Source: Acidobacteriota bacterium (lineage in GTDB: Bacteria > Acidobacteriota > Blastocatellia > Pyrinomonadales > Pyrinomonadaceae). From it: a stretch of 64,000 nucleotides of DNA. Shown piece after piece: positions 49,900 to 58,428 of the stretch (positions are counted from its first letter, which is position 1; every line of letters begins with the position of its first letter). The position numbers and the translations under genes were made by a program. The stretch is taken from the NCBI GenBank assembly GCA_016703965.1, contig JADJBB010000002.1, positions 495,581 through 559,580 on the forward strand, in the 5' to 3' direction. A model generated the notes under the pieces. The model ran no database searches. It saw only the letters and a program-made list of their open reading frames with translations, and was not told where the DNA came from.

Positions 49900-50489
49900 G
49901 CAAGAAAACTATGAGTATATCGCCTAAAAACTACAGACCGCTGCAAATATTTACTATCGTGATGTTGGCACTTGGCTTCGGATGCTTCGCAAACGTGTTT
50001 TCCCAAACGAATAAACGTATCGAAGAGATCCGCAAGATCTATCAGGATGTAAATAAAAGGGTCGCCGAATGCGACGAAAACGGCGACACCTCAAACACGT
50101 TTTTGATGGAGGTCGTTGTCAATAAGAACAATGGTTCGTATCCGGCAGTCGGGATCTATAGATCGATCGTCAAATTTTATTATACATTTGGCGACCGCGA
50201 AAAAGATCCCTATCCGAATCGTTTGCTGAAAATTTTGACCACGACCAATCGTTCGGCAATGACTGAGACCTCTGAGTTTCTTTTTGATGAGAAAAGAAAT
50301 TTGATCTTCTATTTTGAGAAAAATGAAACCGAAAAAAGGCTGTATTTTGCTTCGGGAAATCCGATTCAAATTCTGGAGGGAAAGAAAATGATTGACGTCG
50401 GGAGCAAGTCGGCGGATCAGATTCGCCGACAACTTTCCAAACAAGCGGCACGACTCGCGGCAATTTTTCAAAATGGCTTGGAGAACTAA
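49896..50489 (+). CDS. Exported or membrane-anchored hypothetical protein, 197 aa
   Basis: Starts at a GTG overlapping the previous stop (GTGA); an ATG at 49911 is an alternative. A hydrophobic segment at residues 17-37 ends NVFSQ, a probable signal peptide. The mature part begins with a helix (KRIEEIRKIYQDVNKRVAEC) and then alternating strands (GIYRSIVKFYYTFGD, SEFLFDEKRNLIFYFEK). The pattern resembles small periplasmic proteins that I cannot assign. Fifth gene of the cluster. Confidence 0.72.
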   Translation: MSKKTMSISPKNYRPLQIFTIVMLALGFGCFANVFSQTNKRIEEIRKIYQDVNKRVAECDENGDTSNTFLMEVVVNKNNGSYPAVGIYRSIVKFYYTFGDREKDPYPNRLLKILTTTNRSAMTETSEFLFDEKRNLIFYFEKNETEKRLYFASGNPIQILEGKKMIDVGSKSADQIRRQLSKQAARLAAIFQNGLEN

Positions 50490-50494
50490 GACGC

Positions 50495-50740
50495 GTGGGC
50501 ATCATTTTTGAATATCTGAGGAATCCGGCAACCTTTAAGCGAAGGCAAACTATCGGCTGTCTCGGCGGTTGTTTAGGGATGCCGATCATTTTGGGAGGTA
50601 TTGCGATCTTGATCTTTGTGATCGAGCGGAGAATGGCAACTCCGTGGGTTTTGATGGTCGGAGCGGTTTTCGGTGCGATTGCCTTTACGGTTTTGTCCAT
50701 CAGCTACTATCTCTATAAAAGGCAAATAATCGGCAGATGA
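50495..50740 (+). CDS. Small two-helix membrane protein, 81 aa
   Basis: Starts at a GTG five bases after the previous stop. Two hydrophobic helices (about residues 23-43 and 48-70) flank a short basic loop (ERRMATPW), with a basic C-terminus (YKRQIIGR). Glycine-rich GCLGGCLGMP precedes the first helix. Last gene of the envelope cluster; function unknown. Confidence 0.65.
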   Translation: MGIIFEYLRNPATFKRRQTIGCLGGCLGMPIILGGIAILIFVIERRMATPWVLMVGAVFGAIAFTVLSISYYLYKRQIIGR

Positions 50741-50883
50741 TAGCGACCCAAGAAATGAGGATGTTTGTATAAAATTGGATGCTCTCCGCAAATGATCGGA
50801 AGGCGAACGGTTCAGTGCGTTAGAGGGATGTTTAGAAACGTTCGCGGAAAACGATAGGATTCGCGAGTTCGTGCTCTCTGAGG

Positions 50884-51351
50884 TCAGATTTCCAGCAATT
50901 CCCGTAATTCGATTTCGCGGGCGTTCATTTCACCGTTGTCGGTTTCGTGATCATAGCCGCAGAGGTGGAGCAGGCCGTGGAGAATAAGTTGTTTGAACTC
51001 GCCCTCGAGCGTGAGGTCGTTCTCAAGGGCCTGTTTTGCGGCTTGTTCGGCAGAAATTACTACATCGCCGAGGAAAACCGGGCTTGGAGTCACGCCTTCA
51101 GCCGGTTGGTGACTAAAGTCGGTACTTCCACCAAAGTTATCGGGTTCGTGGGGGAATGAGAGGACGTCGGTGGTGGTGGCTTTGCTGCGAAAGAGCTCGT
51201 TGAGCTGCTTCATGCGACCGTCGCCGATGAAGGCGACGGTGAAAGTCGAGTTTTCCGATTCCGCGACGGTTTTCGAGAGTCGCGCCACGAATGCACGAAT
51301 TGGGGCGAGATCGAGCTTGATCTTTCGTTGTAGATTGACGACGTCGGGCAT
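50884..51351 (-). CDS. ybeY: Endoribonuclease YbeY (rRNA maturation factor)
   Basis: Single-strand endoribonuclease for 16S rRNA 3'-end maturation and ribosome quality control. The protein has 155 residues, the family norm. The zinc motif HGLLHLCGYDHE contains the three conserved histidines, and TDVLSFPHE is the other family block. It follows phoH by three bases, the classic phoH-ybeY order. Confidence 0.96.
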   Translation of the reverse strand: MPDVVNLQRKIKLDLAPIRAFVARLSKTVAESENSTFTVAFIGDGRMKQLNELFRSKATTTDVLSFPHEPDNFGGSTDFSHQPAEGVTPSPVFLGDVVISAEQAAKQALENDLTLEGEFKQLILHGLLHLCGYDHETDNGEMNAREIELRELLEI

Positions 51352-51354
51352 AGG

Positions 51355-52317
51355 TCAGTGGTCGCCGGGTTCGTTGTCTTCGGAGTTTTGCTCGTAGGCT
51401 TTTACGATCATCTGTACCAATTTGTGCCTGACGACATCCTTTTCTGAAAAGTAAACAAATTCAATGCCTTCGAGGTCCGCAAGGACTGTCTCAGCTTCCT
51501 TGATGCCGGACTTTTGCCCGCGCGGAAGGTCGATCTGCGTCTTGTCGCCGGTAACGACAGCCTTTGAACCAAAGCCGATGCGGGTCAGGAACATCTTCAT
51601 CTGCTCGCTGGTCGTGTTTTGGGCTTCGTCCAGGATAATGAACGCATCAGACAGCGTACGTCCTCGCATAAAAGCCAGCGGAGCGATCTCGATGATGCGT
51701 TTTTCGAGCATTTTAGTTACTTTCTCCGCATCCACAAGGTCGAAAAGGGCGTCGTAAAGCGGCCTCAAATAAGGATCGACCTTTTCCTGCAGATCGCCGG
51801 GCAGGAACCCAAGCCGTTCACCGGCTTCGACCGCCGGCCGCGTCAGAATGATCCGGCTGACCTGTTTCTTGAAAAGGGCATCGACCGCCATCGCCACCGC
51901 GAGGTAGCTTTTGCCAGTTCCGGCCACACCAATGCCAAAAACCAAATCGTTCGCCGCGATCGCGTCGAGGTACTTTCGCTGGTTCGCAGTTTTTGGGGCA
52001 ACTGCCTTTTTGCCGGCCGGATTGAAGCGTGCCTTAAGAAAGTGGTCTTTCAGCGTGTACGCCCCGTCCTCAGCGATCTGCTTAAAGGCGTCGCGTAGTT
52101 CTTTGTCAGTAAATGTATTGCCATCGGCAAACAGATCACCAAAATCGGTGAGGATCTGCTCGACCGTCTTGATATCTCGTTCATCGCCGTCGATGAGCAG
52201 CTCATTACCACGAGCCCCGATCGAAACGTCGAGCAGAGTTTCAAGATATTTAATGTTCTGGTCCTGAACGCCGAAAAGCGTATTTAGTCCCTGCGTTGGT
52301 AGTTCTAGTTTCTTCAA
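51355..52317 (-). CDS. PhoH family ATPase (YbeZ-like)
   Basis: A P-loop NTPase of 320 residues, partner of YbeY in RNA metabolism. Walker A is GVAGTGKSYLA and Walker B is FIILDEAQNTT; a KH-like RNA-binding segment lies in the first 100 residues. The ATG at 52317 faces the atpD promoter region across about 215 bases. The gene is followed by ybeY with a three-base gap, supporting an operon. Confidence 0.95.
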   Translation of the reverse strand: MKKLELPTQGLNTLFGVQDQNIKYLETLLDVSIGARGNELLIDGDERDIKTVEQILTDFGDLFADGNTFTDKELRDAFKQIAEDGAYTLKDHFLKARFNPAGKKAVAPKTANQRKYLDAIAANDLVFGIGVAGTGKSYLAVAMAVDALFKKQVSRIILTRPAVEAGERLGFLPGDLQEKVDPYLRPLYDALFDLVDAEKVTKMLEKRIIEIAPLAFMRGRTLSDAFIILDEAQNTTSEQMKMFLTRIGFGSKAVVTGDKTQIDLPRGQKSGIKEAETVLADLEGIEFVYFSEKDVVRHKLVQMIVKAYEQNSEDNEPGDH

Positions 52318-52484
52318 AGGATTATTGGGTGTTCGATGAGGGTCACGGGATCATTGTTTAGTACTTGCGTCATTTTTCAAATCATACAACAGATCGCTGC
52401 GGTAATAAATGAGCAAAATAGTATCGAAAACGTCGACCCTAGCCTTTGCGCCGCTCGATTCCGTTGTGATATCCTTACTCCTTT

Positions 52485-52504
52485 GTAATAAGTCCGCTTA
52501 TTAC
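52485..52504 (+). promoter_or_regulatory. Perfect hairpin in the atpD leader
   Basis: Eight-base arms (52485-52492 and 52497-52504) pair exactly around a TCCG loop, 12 bases before the AGGAG at 52517-52521 (ATTAGGAG) and the ATG at 52533. It could stabilise the leader or modulate translation. No -35/-10 pair is obvious. Confidence 0.45.
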
Positions 52505-52532
52505 CTTTATATATTAGGAGCAACTTTTAATA

Positions 52533-54047
52533 ATGGCCACAGATGGTAACGGACAGATCGGTAAGGTTGTACAGATCATCGGTCCTGTCGTTGACGTAGA
52601 ATTTTCAGATAATTATTTACCGCCGATCTATCAGGCGCTTCGCATCACCAGCGAAGGCTTCGATGTCGAGGCTAAGATCGACGTTGTCGCCGAAGTGCAG
52701 CAGCACCTTGGCGAAGGCCGCGTGCGTGCGGTCTCGATGCTGCCGACCGATGGTATGGTCCGCGGCATGAAGGTCATCGACCTCGGCGGCCCGATCATGG
52801 TTCCCGTTGGCGGAGCAACTCTCGGCCGCGTTATGAACGTCATCGGCGATCCGGTCGACGAACTCGGCCCGGTTAGCTCGGAAACGAAATCCTCGATCCA
52901 TCGCCACGCTCCGTCATTTGACGAACAGTCGACCTCGCTCGAAATGTTCGAAACGGGCATCAAGGTCATCGACCTTGTCCAGCCGTTCCTTCGCGGTGGT
53001 AAGATCGGCCTCTTCGGCGGAGCCGGCGTCGGTAAGACAGTTCTCATCATGGAGCTGATCAATAACGTCGCTATCGGTTCTGACGGATTCTCGGTTTTCG
53101 CCGGTGTTGGTGAACGTACCCGTGAGGGCAACGACCTTCTCCGCGAAATGGTCGAGTCCAAAGTTATCAAGTACGGCGACAAATTTAACGAGCATATGGA
53201 AAAGACCGGCGAGTTCGATCTTTCCCTCGTTGATAAGAATGAGATCAAGGGCTCTAAGGTGTCCTTAGTATATGGTCAGATGACCGAGCCTCCAGGAGCC
53301 CGTCTCCGTGTTGCTCTCTCGGGTTTGACCGTTGCTGAATATTTCCGCGATCAGGGGAACGACGTTCTCTTCTTCGTCGATAACATTTTCAGATTTACGC
53401 AGGCTGGTTCAGAAGTGTCCGCACTTCTCGGACGTATGCCGTCCGCTGTGGGCTATCAGCCGACGCTGGCTTCGGAAATGGGCGAGATGCAGGAACGCAT
53501 CACCTCGACCAAGACCGGTGCTATCACGTCGATCCAGGCTGTGTACGTTCCGGCCGACGATTACACCGATCCGGCACCGGCGACGACCTTTGCTCACCTC
53601 GATGCTGTTACGGCTCTGTCGCGACAGATCGTTGAGCTTGGAATTTACCCGGCGGTCGACCCGCTCGCTTCGAACTCGCGTATCCTTGATCCGCAGATCG
53701 TCGGCGACGACCATTATGATACGGCACAGTCTGTTAAGAAGATCCTCCAACGCTACAAGGATCTGCAGGACATCATCGCTATCCTTGGTTTGGACGAACT
53801 CAGCGAAGATGACAAATTAACAGTTGCCCGTGCTCGTAAGATCCAGCGTTTCTTCTCGCAGCCGTTCTTCGTCGGTGAACAGTTCACCGGCTTGAAAGGT
53901 GAATACGTTAAGATCGAAGACACCATCAAGGGTTTCAAAGAGATCCTCGAAGGTAAATGCGACGATATGCCCGAGCAGTCCTTCTACATGGTCGGCACGA
54001 TCGAGCAGGCCAGAGAAAAGGCCGCCAAGATGGCAGCCGCTGCCTAG
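52533..54047 (+). CDS. atpD: ATP synthase F1 beta subunit
   Basis: Catalytic subunit of the F1 motor, cytoplasmic side of the inner membrane. The P-loop GGAGVGKT is at about residue 162. The catalytic GERTREGNDL and the beta signature PAPATTFAHLDA with LSRQIVELGIYPAVDPLASNSR are intact. At 504 residues it is slightly long, mostly through an insertion around residues 205-225 (KYGDKFNEHMEKTGEF). atpA, atpG and the other F-type genes are not beside it, an arrangement in which beta and epsilon are split off. Its natural partner atpC lies 479 bases downstream, separated by an inserted four-helix-bundle gene. Confidence 0.97.
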   Translation: MATDGNGQIGKVVQIIGPVVDVEFSDNYLPPIYQALRITSEGFDVEAKIDVVAEVQQHLGEGRVRAVSMLPTDGMVRGMKVIDLGGPIMVPVGGATLGRVMNVIGDPVDELGPVSSETKSSIHRHAPSFDEQSTSLEMFETGIKVIDLVQPFLRGGKIGLFGGAGVGKTVLIMELINNVAIGSDGFSVFAGVGERTREGNDLLREMVESKVIKYGDKFNEHMEKTGEFDLSLVDKNEIKGSKVSLVYGQMTEPPGARLRVALSGLTVAEYFRDQGNDVLFFVDNIFRFTQAGSEVSALLGRMPSAVGYQPTLASEMGEMQERITSTKTGAITSIQAVYVPADDYTDPAPATTFAHLDAVTALSRQIVELGIYPAVDPLASNSRILDPQIVGDDHYDTAQSVKKILQRYKDLQDIIAILGLDELSEDDKLTVARARKIQRFFSQPFFVGEQFTGLKGEYVKIEDTIKGFKEILEGKCDDMPEQSFYMVGTIEQAREKAAKMAAAA

Positions 54048-54057
54048 ACGAATCGAT

Positions 54058-54523
54058 CTTTGATTTTTGACCTTTGATCTTAGATTTTTCCAAAAGAATG
54101 GAAAAGACTAATTTTGAAAATCTTGATATCTACAAGATCTCCGAATCTTTAGCCGATGCAATTTGGCAAATGGCAATGGGTTGGGGGCGAATCGCTCAAG
54201 ATACGGTCGGAAAACAGATCATTCGATCGGCAGACGGTATTGGGGCAAATATATCCGAGGGCAGTGGTCGCGGGACTCCAGCCGATAACCGGAGGTTTTT
54301 GAGAATGGCTAGGGGATCGCTCTATGAAACAAGGCACTGGCTCCGCCGGGCCCATCAAAGGGATCTCCTTACCGAGGCGAACACGAAAGTTTTTTCGGAA
54401 CTAATAAACGAACTAACGCCAAAGTTAAATGCGTACATACGCAAGGTAGACGAAACAGCCCGCAAAACAACGCGGGAGAAATAATAGGATCGAAGATCAA
54501 AGATCAAAGATCCAAAATCAAAG
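54058..54523. repeat. 28-bp imperfect inverted repeats flanking the inserted gene between atpD and atpC
   Basis: The left arm 54058-54085 matches the reverse complement of 54496-54523 at 25 of 28 positions (mismatches at three spots). Both arms are built from the words CTTTGAT and GATCTT repeated. The right arm ends three bases before the atpC ATG. The arms enclose exactly the four-helix-bundle gene, as expected for a mobile intervening-sequence unit, and the transcript could fold into a long hairpin. Confidence 0.7.
54098..54484 (+). CDS. Four-helix-bundle protein of the 23S rRNA intervening-sequence (IVP/S23) family
   Basis: A 128-residue protein, start ATG at 54098 (MEKTNFENLDIYK). The conserved pattern is ENLDIYKxSESLADAIWQM, IIRSADGIGANISEGSGR (a diagnostic block) and RFLRMARGSLYETRHWLRRA, then a final helix. 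Relatives are encoded inside intervening sequences of 23S rRNA genes in several bacteria and scattered elsewhere; their role is unclear, and the fold is a homo-oligomeric helical bundle. Its position between atpD and atpC, inside inverted repeats, is odd for an unrelated gene and suggests a mobile insertion that leaves the F1 operon transcribed. Confidence 0.85.
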   Translation: MEKTNFENLDIYKISESLADAIWQMAMGWGRIAQDTVGKQIIRSADGIGANISEGSGRGTPADNRRFLRMARGSLYETRHWLRRAHQRDLLTEANTKVFSELINELTPKLNAYIRKVDETARKTTREK

Positions 54524-54526
54524 TTC

Positions 54527-54928
54527 ATGCTTAGATTAGAAATAGTCACCCCCGAAAAACGCGTCCTCGATGCCGAGGTAGATTCCGTCACCGTCCCAAC
54601 GGCGTCGGGTGAGGTCGGCATTCTGCCGAGCCACGCGCCGCTCGTTTCCGCTATCAAGCCGGGCATCCTTTCCTTTACGGTAAAAGGTGCGACGGATAAA
54701 CTGGCGATCTCGGGCGGTTTTCTCGAGGTTAACGCTAATAAGGTCGCCGTTCTTGCCGATTCGGCAGAGACGGCTGAAGAGATCGATATCGATGCCGCCC
54801 GCACAACGCGTGACGAGGCGGAAAAGGCTTTTGCAGCGGCGGCTTCGCTCTCGCTTGTCGAGACTGAGGCTGTCCGCGAACAACTGGATGCCGCCAACGT
54901 CCGTCTGCAGCTAGCAGGCGGCCGGTAA
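54527..54928 (+). CDS. atpC: ATP synthase F1 epsilon subunit
   Basis: Regulatory subunit of the ATP synthase central stalk. The protein has 133 residues: an N-terminal beta-sandwich (LEIVTPEKRVLDAEVDSVTVPTASGEVGILPSHAPLVS) and a C-terminal pair of helices rich in Ala and Glu. The start ATG is three bases after the right arm of an inverted repeat. It normally follows atpD directly, so the 479-base interval with an extra gene looks like an insertion. Confidence 0.95.
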   Translation: MLRLEIVTPEKRVLDAEVDSVTVPTASGEVGILPSHAPLVSAIKPGILSFTVKGATDKLAISGGFLEVNANKVAVLADSAETAEEIDIDAARTTRDEAEKAFAAAASLSLVETEAVREQLDAANVRLQLAGGR

Positions 54929-55045
54929 CAGCGGGGCATTGCTTAAGTAAAATACTATAGGAGAAACACACTAATTTGACTTTTTATAATAGATATAGCG
55001 GTTCGCCGTTATGTAAAAAAAGTTTAACTGTATCCGAAAATACGC

Positions 55046-55073
55046 TTGACATTAGGGGTGTATTGGGTATAAT
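55046..55073 (+). promoter_or_regulatory. Consensus sigma-70 promoter of the second giant gene
   Basis: TTGACA (55046-55051) and TATAAT (55068-55073) with a 16-bp spacer: all twelve consensus bases match. Transcription would start near 55080, giving a leader of about 150 bases before the ATG at 55233 (AGGAG at 55221-55225). Nothing else is recognised in 54929-55232. Confidence 0.8.
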
Positions 55074-55232
55074 CCGTGTAGTTCGTTCCGAAAAGTAGTT
55101 TATTTAAATTTAGACTGTAGTAAAACGGTGTAGCAATTATTGCCCTGCGTGGGCTGTATTTCCGTTGTCGGTACTGAAAGAAATCAACAACAGATTCGAA
55201 TCACGAATACTTTAGTTTTTAGGAGAATGAAT

Positions 55233-58199
55233 ATGTCATCCAACGCCCGAAAGGGATCGCCTCCGCGGTCCTCAAACACAGGGGTTACAACGATGAAAGC
55301 AACGAAGGCAAGGGTCTTCGTGTTTCTTACGTTAGTAATTCTTACGGCCGTTTTTAGTGCTAATGCACTGACGGCTAATGCCACGGCGGCGACGACGGAC
55401 ACTGCGGCTTCGCAGCAGTCTGGTTTTATCGCCTCCAGCTTTAACAATATTTTAAGCTTCTTCGGCCTTGCCGAGGCAGCGAAACCTGCGGCCGCTAGTA
55501 CCGGCTGTGACACTGCTCCGGAAGGGCTGTTGGCCTGCTACGGCGGCGACCACAACGCATATGATGCTAAAGGCATTCATACTGGTGAGTGGGTCGGTGC
55601 TTCCAGATTTGCTGATGGTAAGACAGGAACCGGAGCCTTCAGTTTTGACGGTGGGTCAACGGTAGAGATCCAGAATTCACCGGATCTTAACGTTGACAGC
55701 CTCACCGTTGACGGCTGGGTTAATCTCTCGAATAGAGCGGTTATCTTTGGTCTGATCTCGAAAGGTGATGCATATTCACTTGAAGTCCGTAACGGAAATC
55801 CGACGTTCGTTTCCATGAACGCTGACGGCGTCCGTGAAGTGCTCACCGCTTCGAATCGGTCAATCGACACTGATAAATGGGTTCATATTGCGGCAACGCA
55901 CGACGGAACCACTCGACGTCTCTATATAGACGGACAGGAAGTTGCAAGGGACGAGCAGAAAGGTCTCTTCACCGGCGATGAATCGACTCTGAAGATTGGT
56001 TCGACACGTGGCCTGACTGTTGATGGTGTTGAGGTTGCTGAGCGGGCTCCATTCGTCGGTCTCGTGGACGAGGTCAAGATCTTTGGCCGTGCGTTAACCG
56101 AGAGGGAAATTGGCGTTATTGCTGAAGGCGACAGGCCTAACGCTCCGAACGGCGCGATCACGATCACGCCGGCGACCCTTACCGTCGCTGAAGCAACCGC
56201 CGGTGTTGTGCCAATTACGTTCACTCGAGCAGCCGGTGCTAATGCTGGGTTGATGACCCTCGATTTTACCACGGGCACCGGCACTCTGGTCAATGGCGTG
56301 GGCTGTAACCCGGGCGATGACGGCGTTTCTCAGAGCGCGGTAGCCTGGGGTGCGGGTCAGACACAGCTCGTTCTTAATCTGACGGTCTGCAACGATGCTG
56401 TTCCTGAGCCTACGGAAACTTTGATCATTACGATCACCTCAGCTCCGGCCGGAGACACCTTCGCAGGGCAAAGCAGCACGATCACGGTCACTGACGAAGA
56501 TGCTATCACGTCGATATCGGCGGTTTCGGCTCCTTCCCTTGAGGATGCAGCCACACAGCTCAGCTACACGTTTTCGCGAGCGGGTGTTCCGAACAACTTC
56601 CCGCTGCGTGTCAACTTTACGCACGGCGGCGGTCCTGATGCAGCTGACAATAACGCGGCACCAACGATCGATGACCTTACCGTTGATATCGCGGCAAGTA
56701 CTTGCGATAACGAAACGGTATTTATTAATTCGCCAAACACGGGATTTATCGATATTCCTACTGGGTTGGCTTCATGCACGCTGGTATTCGATACACTCAC
56801 GGATCTGCGAGTTGAACCGGATGAGAACTATGTCATCACCCTCGCGGCGGGCAACTATACCATCAGTCCTACCGTTGGTGCGAATACCAAGACGGGCGTC
56901 ATCCTGAATGATGACTTTTCGGCGATCACCTTAAACAGCGATCCCGGTGAAAGCACTGAAGGTAATCCGGGCGCGGCCGGCTCTGTCGCCTTCGATCCGG
57001 AGAGAATACAGGATCCTAATAGCCAGTTGCAAACTCTTAACATCCGTTTTGAGACAACGGGTTCTGGTTGCGGAACGGACTATACCGTTACCGTTGGCGG
57101 TGGAAATCAGGTTACTGCTTTCAACTGTATCAACGCAACGACCGGACGCGGCGTATTCCAGTACATTGGAGCGGAAGACGATCCGATCAATCTCCCAGTC
57201 GTTACTTTTGTTGACGATTCGCGTGTTGAGGCTGACGAACCGGTCACAATGACGATCCTTGCTTTCGATGCTCCGGGAGCTGACCTTCCAGGAGTGCTGA
57301 ATAACAGCAACACTTATACGATCGGTGCTGACAGTAACGATACTGCAACGATCGACGACGACGATGAAACGATCACGGTCGCTCCTGCGAATTCGCCGTT
57401 GTCAGAAGCTGGTCCTGGTGGAATTCAGTTCAACGTTGTTCGTAACTTTAACTCAGTTGGCGGAGCAGTTCCGGATAACGATCCTGCAGTTACTGATGTT
57501 TTGACTGTGAATTTCAGCATCTCGTCACTAGCCCCAACGGCTACGCAGGCGAATTGTACTGGTTCTGATTTCACCGTTTCCTCAGGTAGTAATGAGGTTG
57601 TGACTTACAACCCGGTCAACTGTACCGGAACGATCGCGTTCCCGGCTGGCGGTGACGTTAATGGTCAGATTCTCGTGACTCCGGTCAACGACAATCTGCC
57701 GGAAAACAACGAGACCTTTACGTTGACGATCACGCCTAACACGGGTGCACCAGCTAACAATTATGGCATTGGTCCTGTAGTTGGGCCTGACGGTGCTGTT
57801 TCGGGTACCGCTACGGCAGACGGTCAGATCAACAACGACGACCTCCAGGTTATCGTTGGTGTAGCACCGGCGTCCGTTACCGAAGGCAGCCCTTCGGCTC
57901 CGAACGCTACAAACATTATCTATACCTTCACGCGTATAGGTGAAACGAACAATCCGACCTGTGCGAACTTCAACGCAACGGGAGTTAGTGCTTCGGCTTT
58001 GACCGATTACACGACTTCGTTCGGGGCTGCGACGATCGCTCCTTGTACGAATGCGTTCACGGCAACTGCGGGTGTTTCGCCTGGCAGTATCGGAATCCCT
58101 GCAGGAGCAGGTAATCCTGACAATATTGGCGGTGTTCAGGCAAATCAGGCTACGTTTATCGTAAACCCGACTGACGACGCTGATGTCGAAAGCCGATGA
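55233..58199 (+). CDS. N-terminal fragment: signal peptide, LamG domain and Calx-beta repeats
   Basis: The ATG at 55233 (MSSNARKG) has AGGAG seven bases upstream; the ATG at 55293 (MKATKARVFVF) gives a more usual signal peptide ending NALTANA. A LamG/concanavalin-like domain follows (about residues 90-300: GTGAFSFDGGSTVEI, WVHIAATHDGTTRRLYIDG, FVGLVDEVKIFGRALTERE). After that come at least five Calx-beta-type repeats with the pattern ITVAPAxxxVxEG...FTRxG...EPNETxxVTL...AxIxNDD. Calx-beta repeats bind calcium in known members. The frame ends at a TGA (58197) inside a repeat, due to an indel. Confidence 0.88.
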   Translation: MSSNARKGSPPRSSNTGVTTMKATKARVFVFLTLVILTAVFSANALTANATAATTDTAASQQSGFIASSFNNILSFFGLAEAAKPAAASTGCDTAPEGLLACYGGDHNAYDAKGIHTGEWVGASRFADGKTGTGAFSFDGGSTVEIQNSPDLNVDSLTVDGWVNLSNRAVIFGLISKGDAYSLEVRNGNPTFVSMNADGVREVLTASNRSIDTDKWVHIAATHDGTTRRLYIDGQEVARDEQKGLFTGDESTLKIGSTRGLTVDGVEVAERAPFVGLVDEVKIFGRALTEREIGVIAEGDRPNAPNGAITITPATLTVAEATAGVVPITFTRAAGANAGLMTLDFTTGTGTLVNGVGCNPGDDGVSQSAVAWGAGQTQLVLNLTVCNDAVPEPTETLIITITSAPAGDTFAGQSSTITVTDEDAITSISAVSAPSLEDAATQLSYTFSRAGVPNNFPLRVNFTHGGGPDAADNNAAPTIDDLTVDIAASTCDNETVFINSPNTGFIDIPTGLASCTLVFDTLTDLRVEPDENYVITLAAGNYTISPTVGANTKTGVILNDDFSAITLNSDPGESTEGNPGAAGSVAFDPERIQDPNSQLQTLNIRFETTGSGCGTDYTVTVGGGNQVTAFNCINATTGRGVFQYIGAEDDPINLPVVTFVDDSRVEADEPVTMTILAFDAPGADLPGVLNNSNTYTIGADSNDTATIDDDDETITVAPANSPLSEAGPGGIQFNVVRNFNSVGGAVPDNDPAVTDVLTVNFSISSLAPTATQANCTGSDFTVSSGSNEVVTYNPVNCTGTIAFPAGGDVNGQILVTPVNDNLPENNETFTLTITPNTGAPANNYGIGPVVGPDGAVSGTATADGQINNDDLQVIVGVAPASVTEGSPSAPNATNIIYTFTRIGETNNPTCANFNATGVSASALTDYTTSFGAATIAPCTNAFTATAGVSPGSIGIPAGAGNPDNIGGVQANQATFIVNPTDDADVESR

Positions 58200-58428
58200 A
58201 GAAGTCAGATCCGGGTTGATAACCCACTGGCATTGGACAGTTCTACACCGGGTAATCCGGCACAGGCATCAGGCCTCATCCTCAATGACGACGCGGTCGT
58301 AAGCATAACGGTTGCTCCGAATGCAGTCCTAGAGGACGGTGCTGCGAACTTGGTTTACACGTTCGAAAGAACACGCGGCACGGCTCGTCCGTTGACTGTT
58401 ACTCCCAACCCTGACCGGCAGTGCTGGT

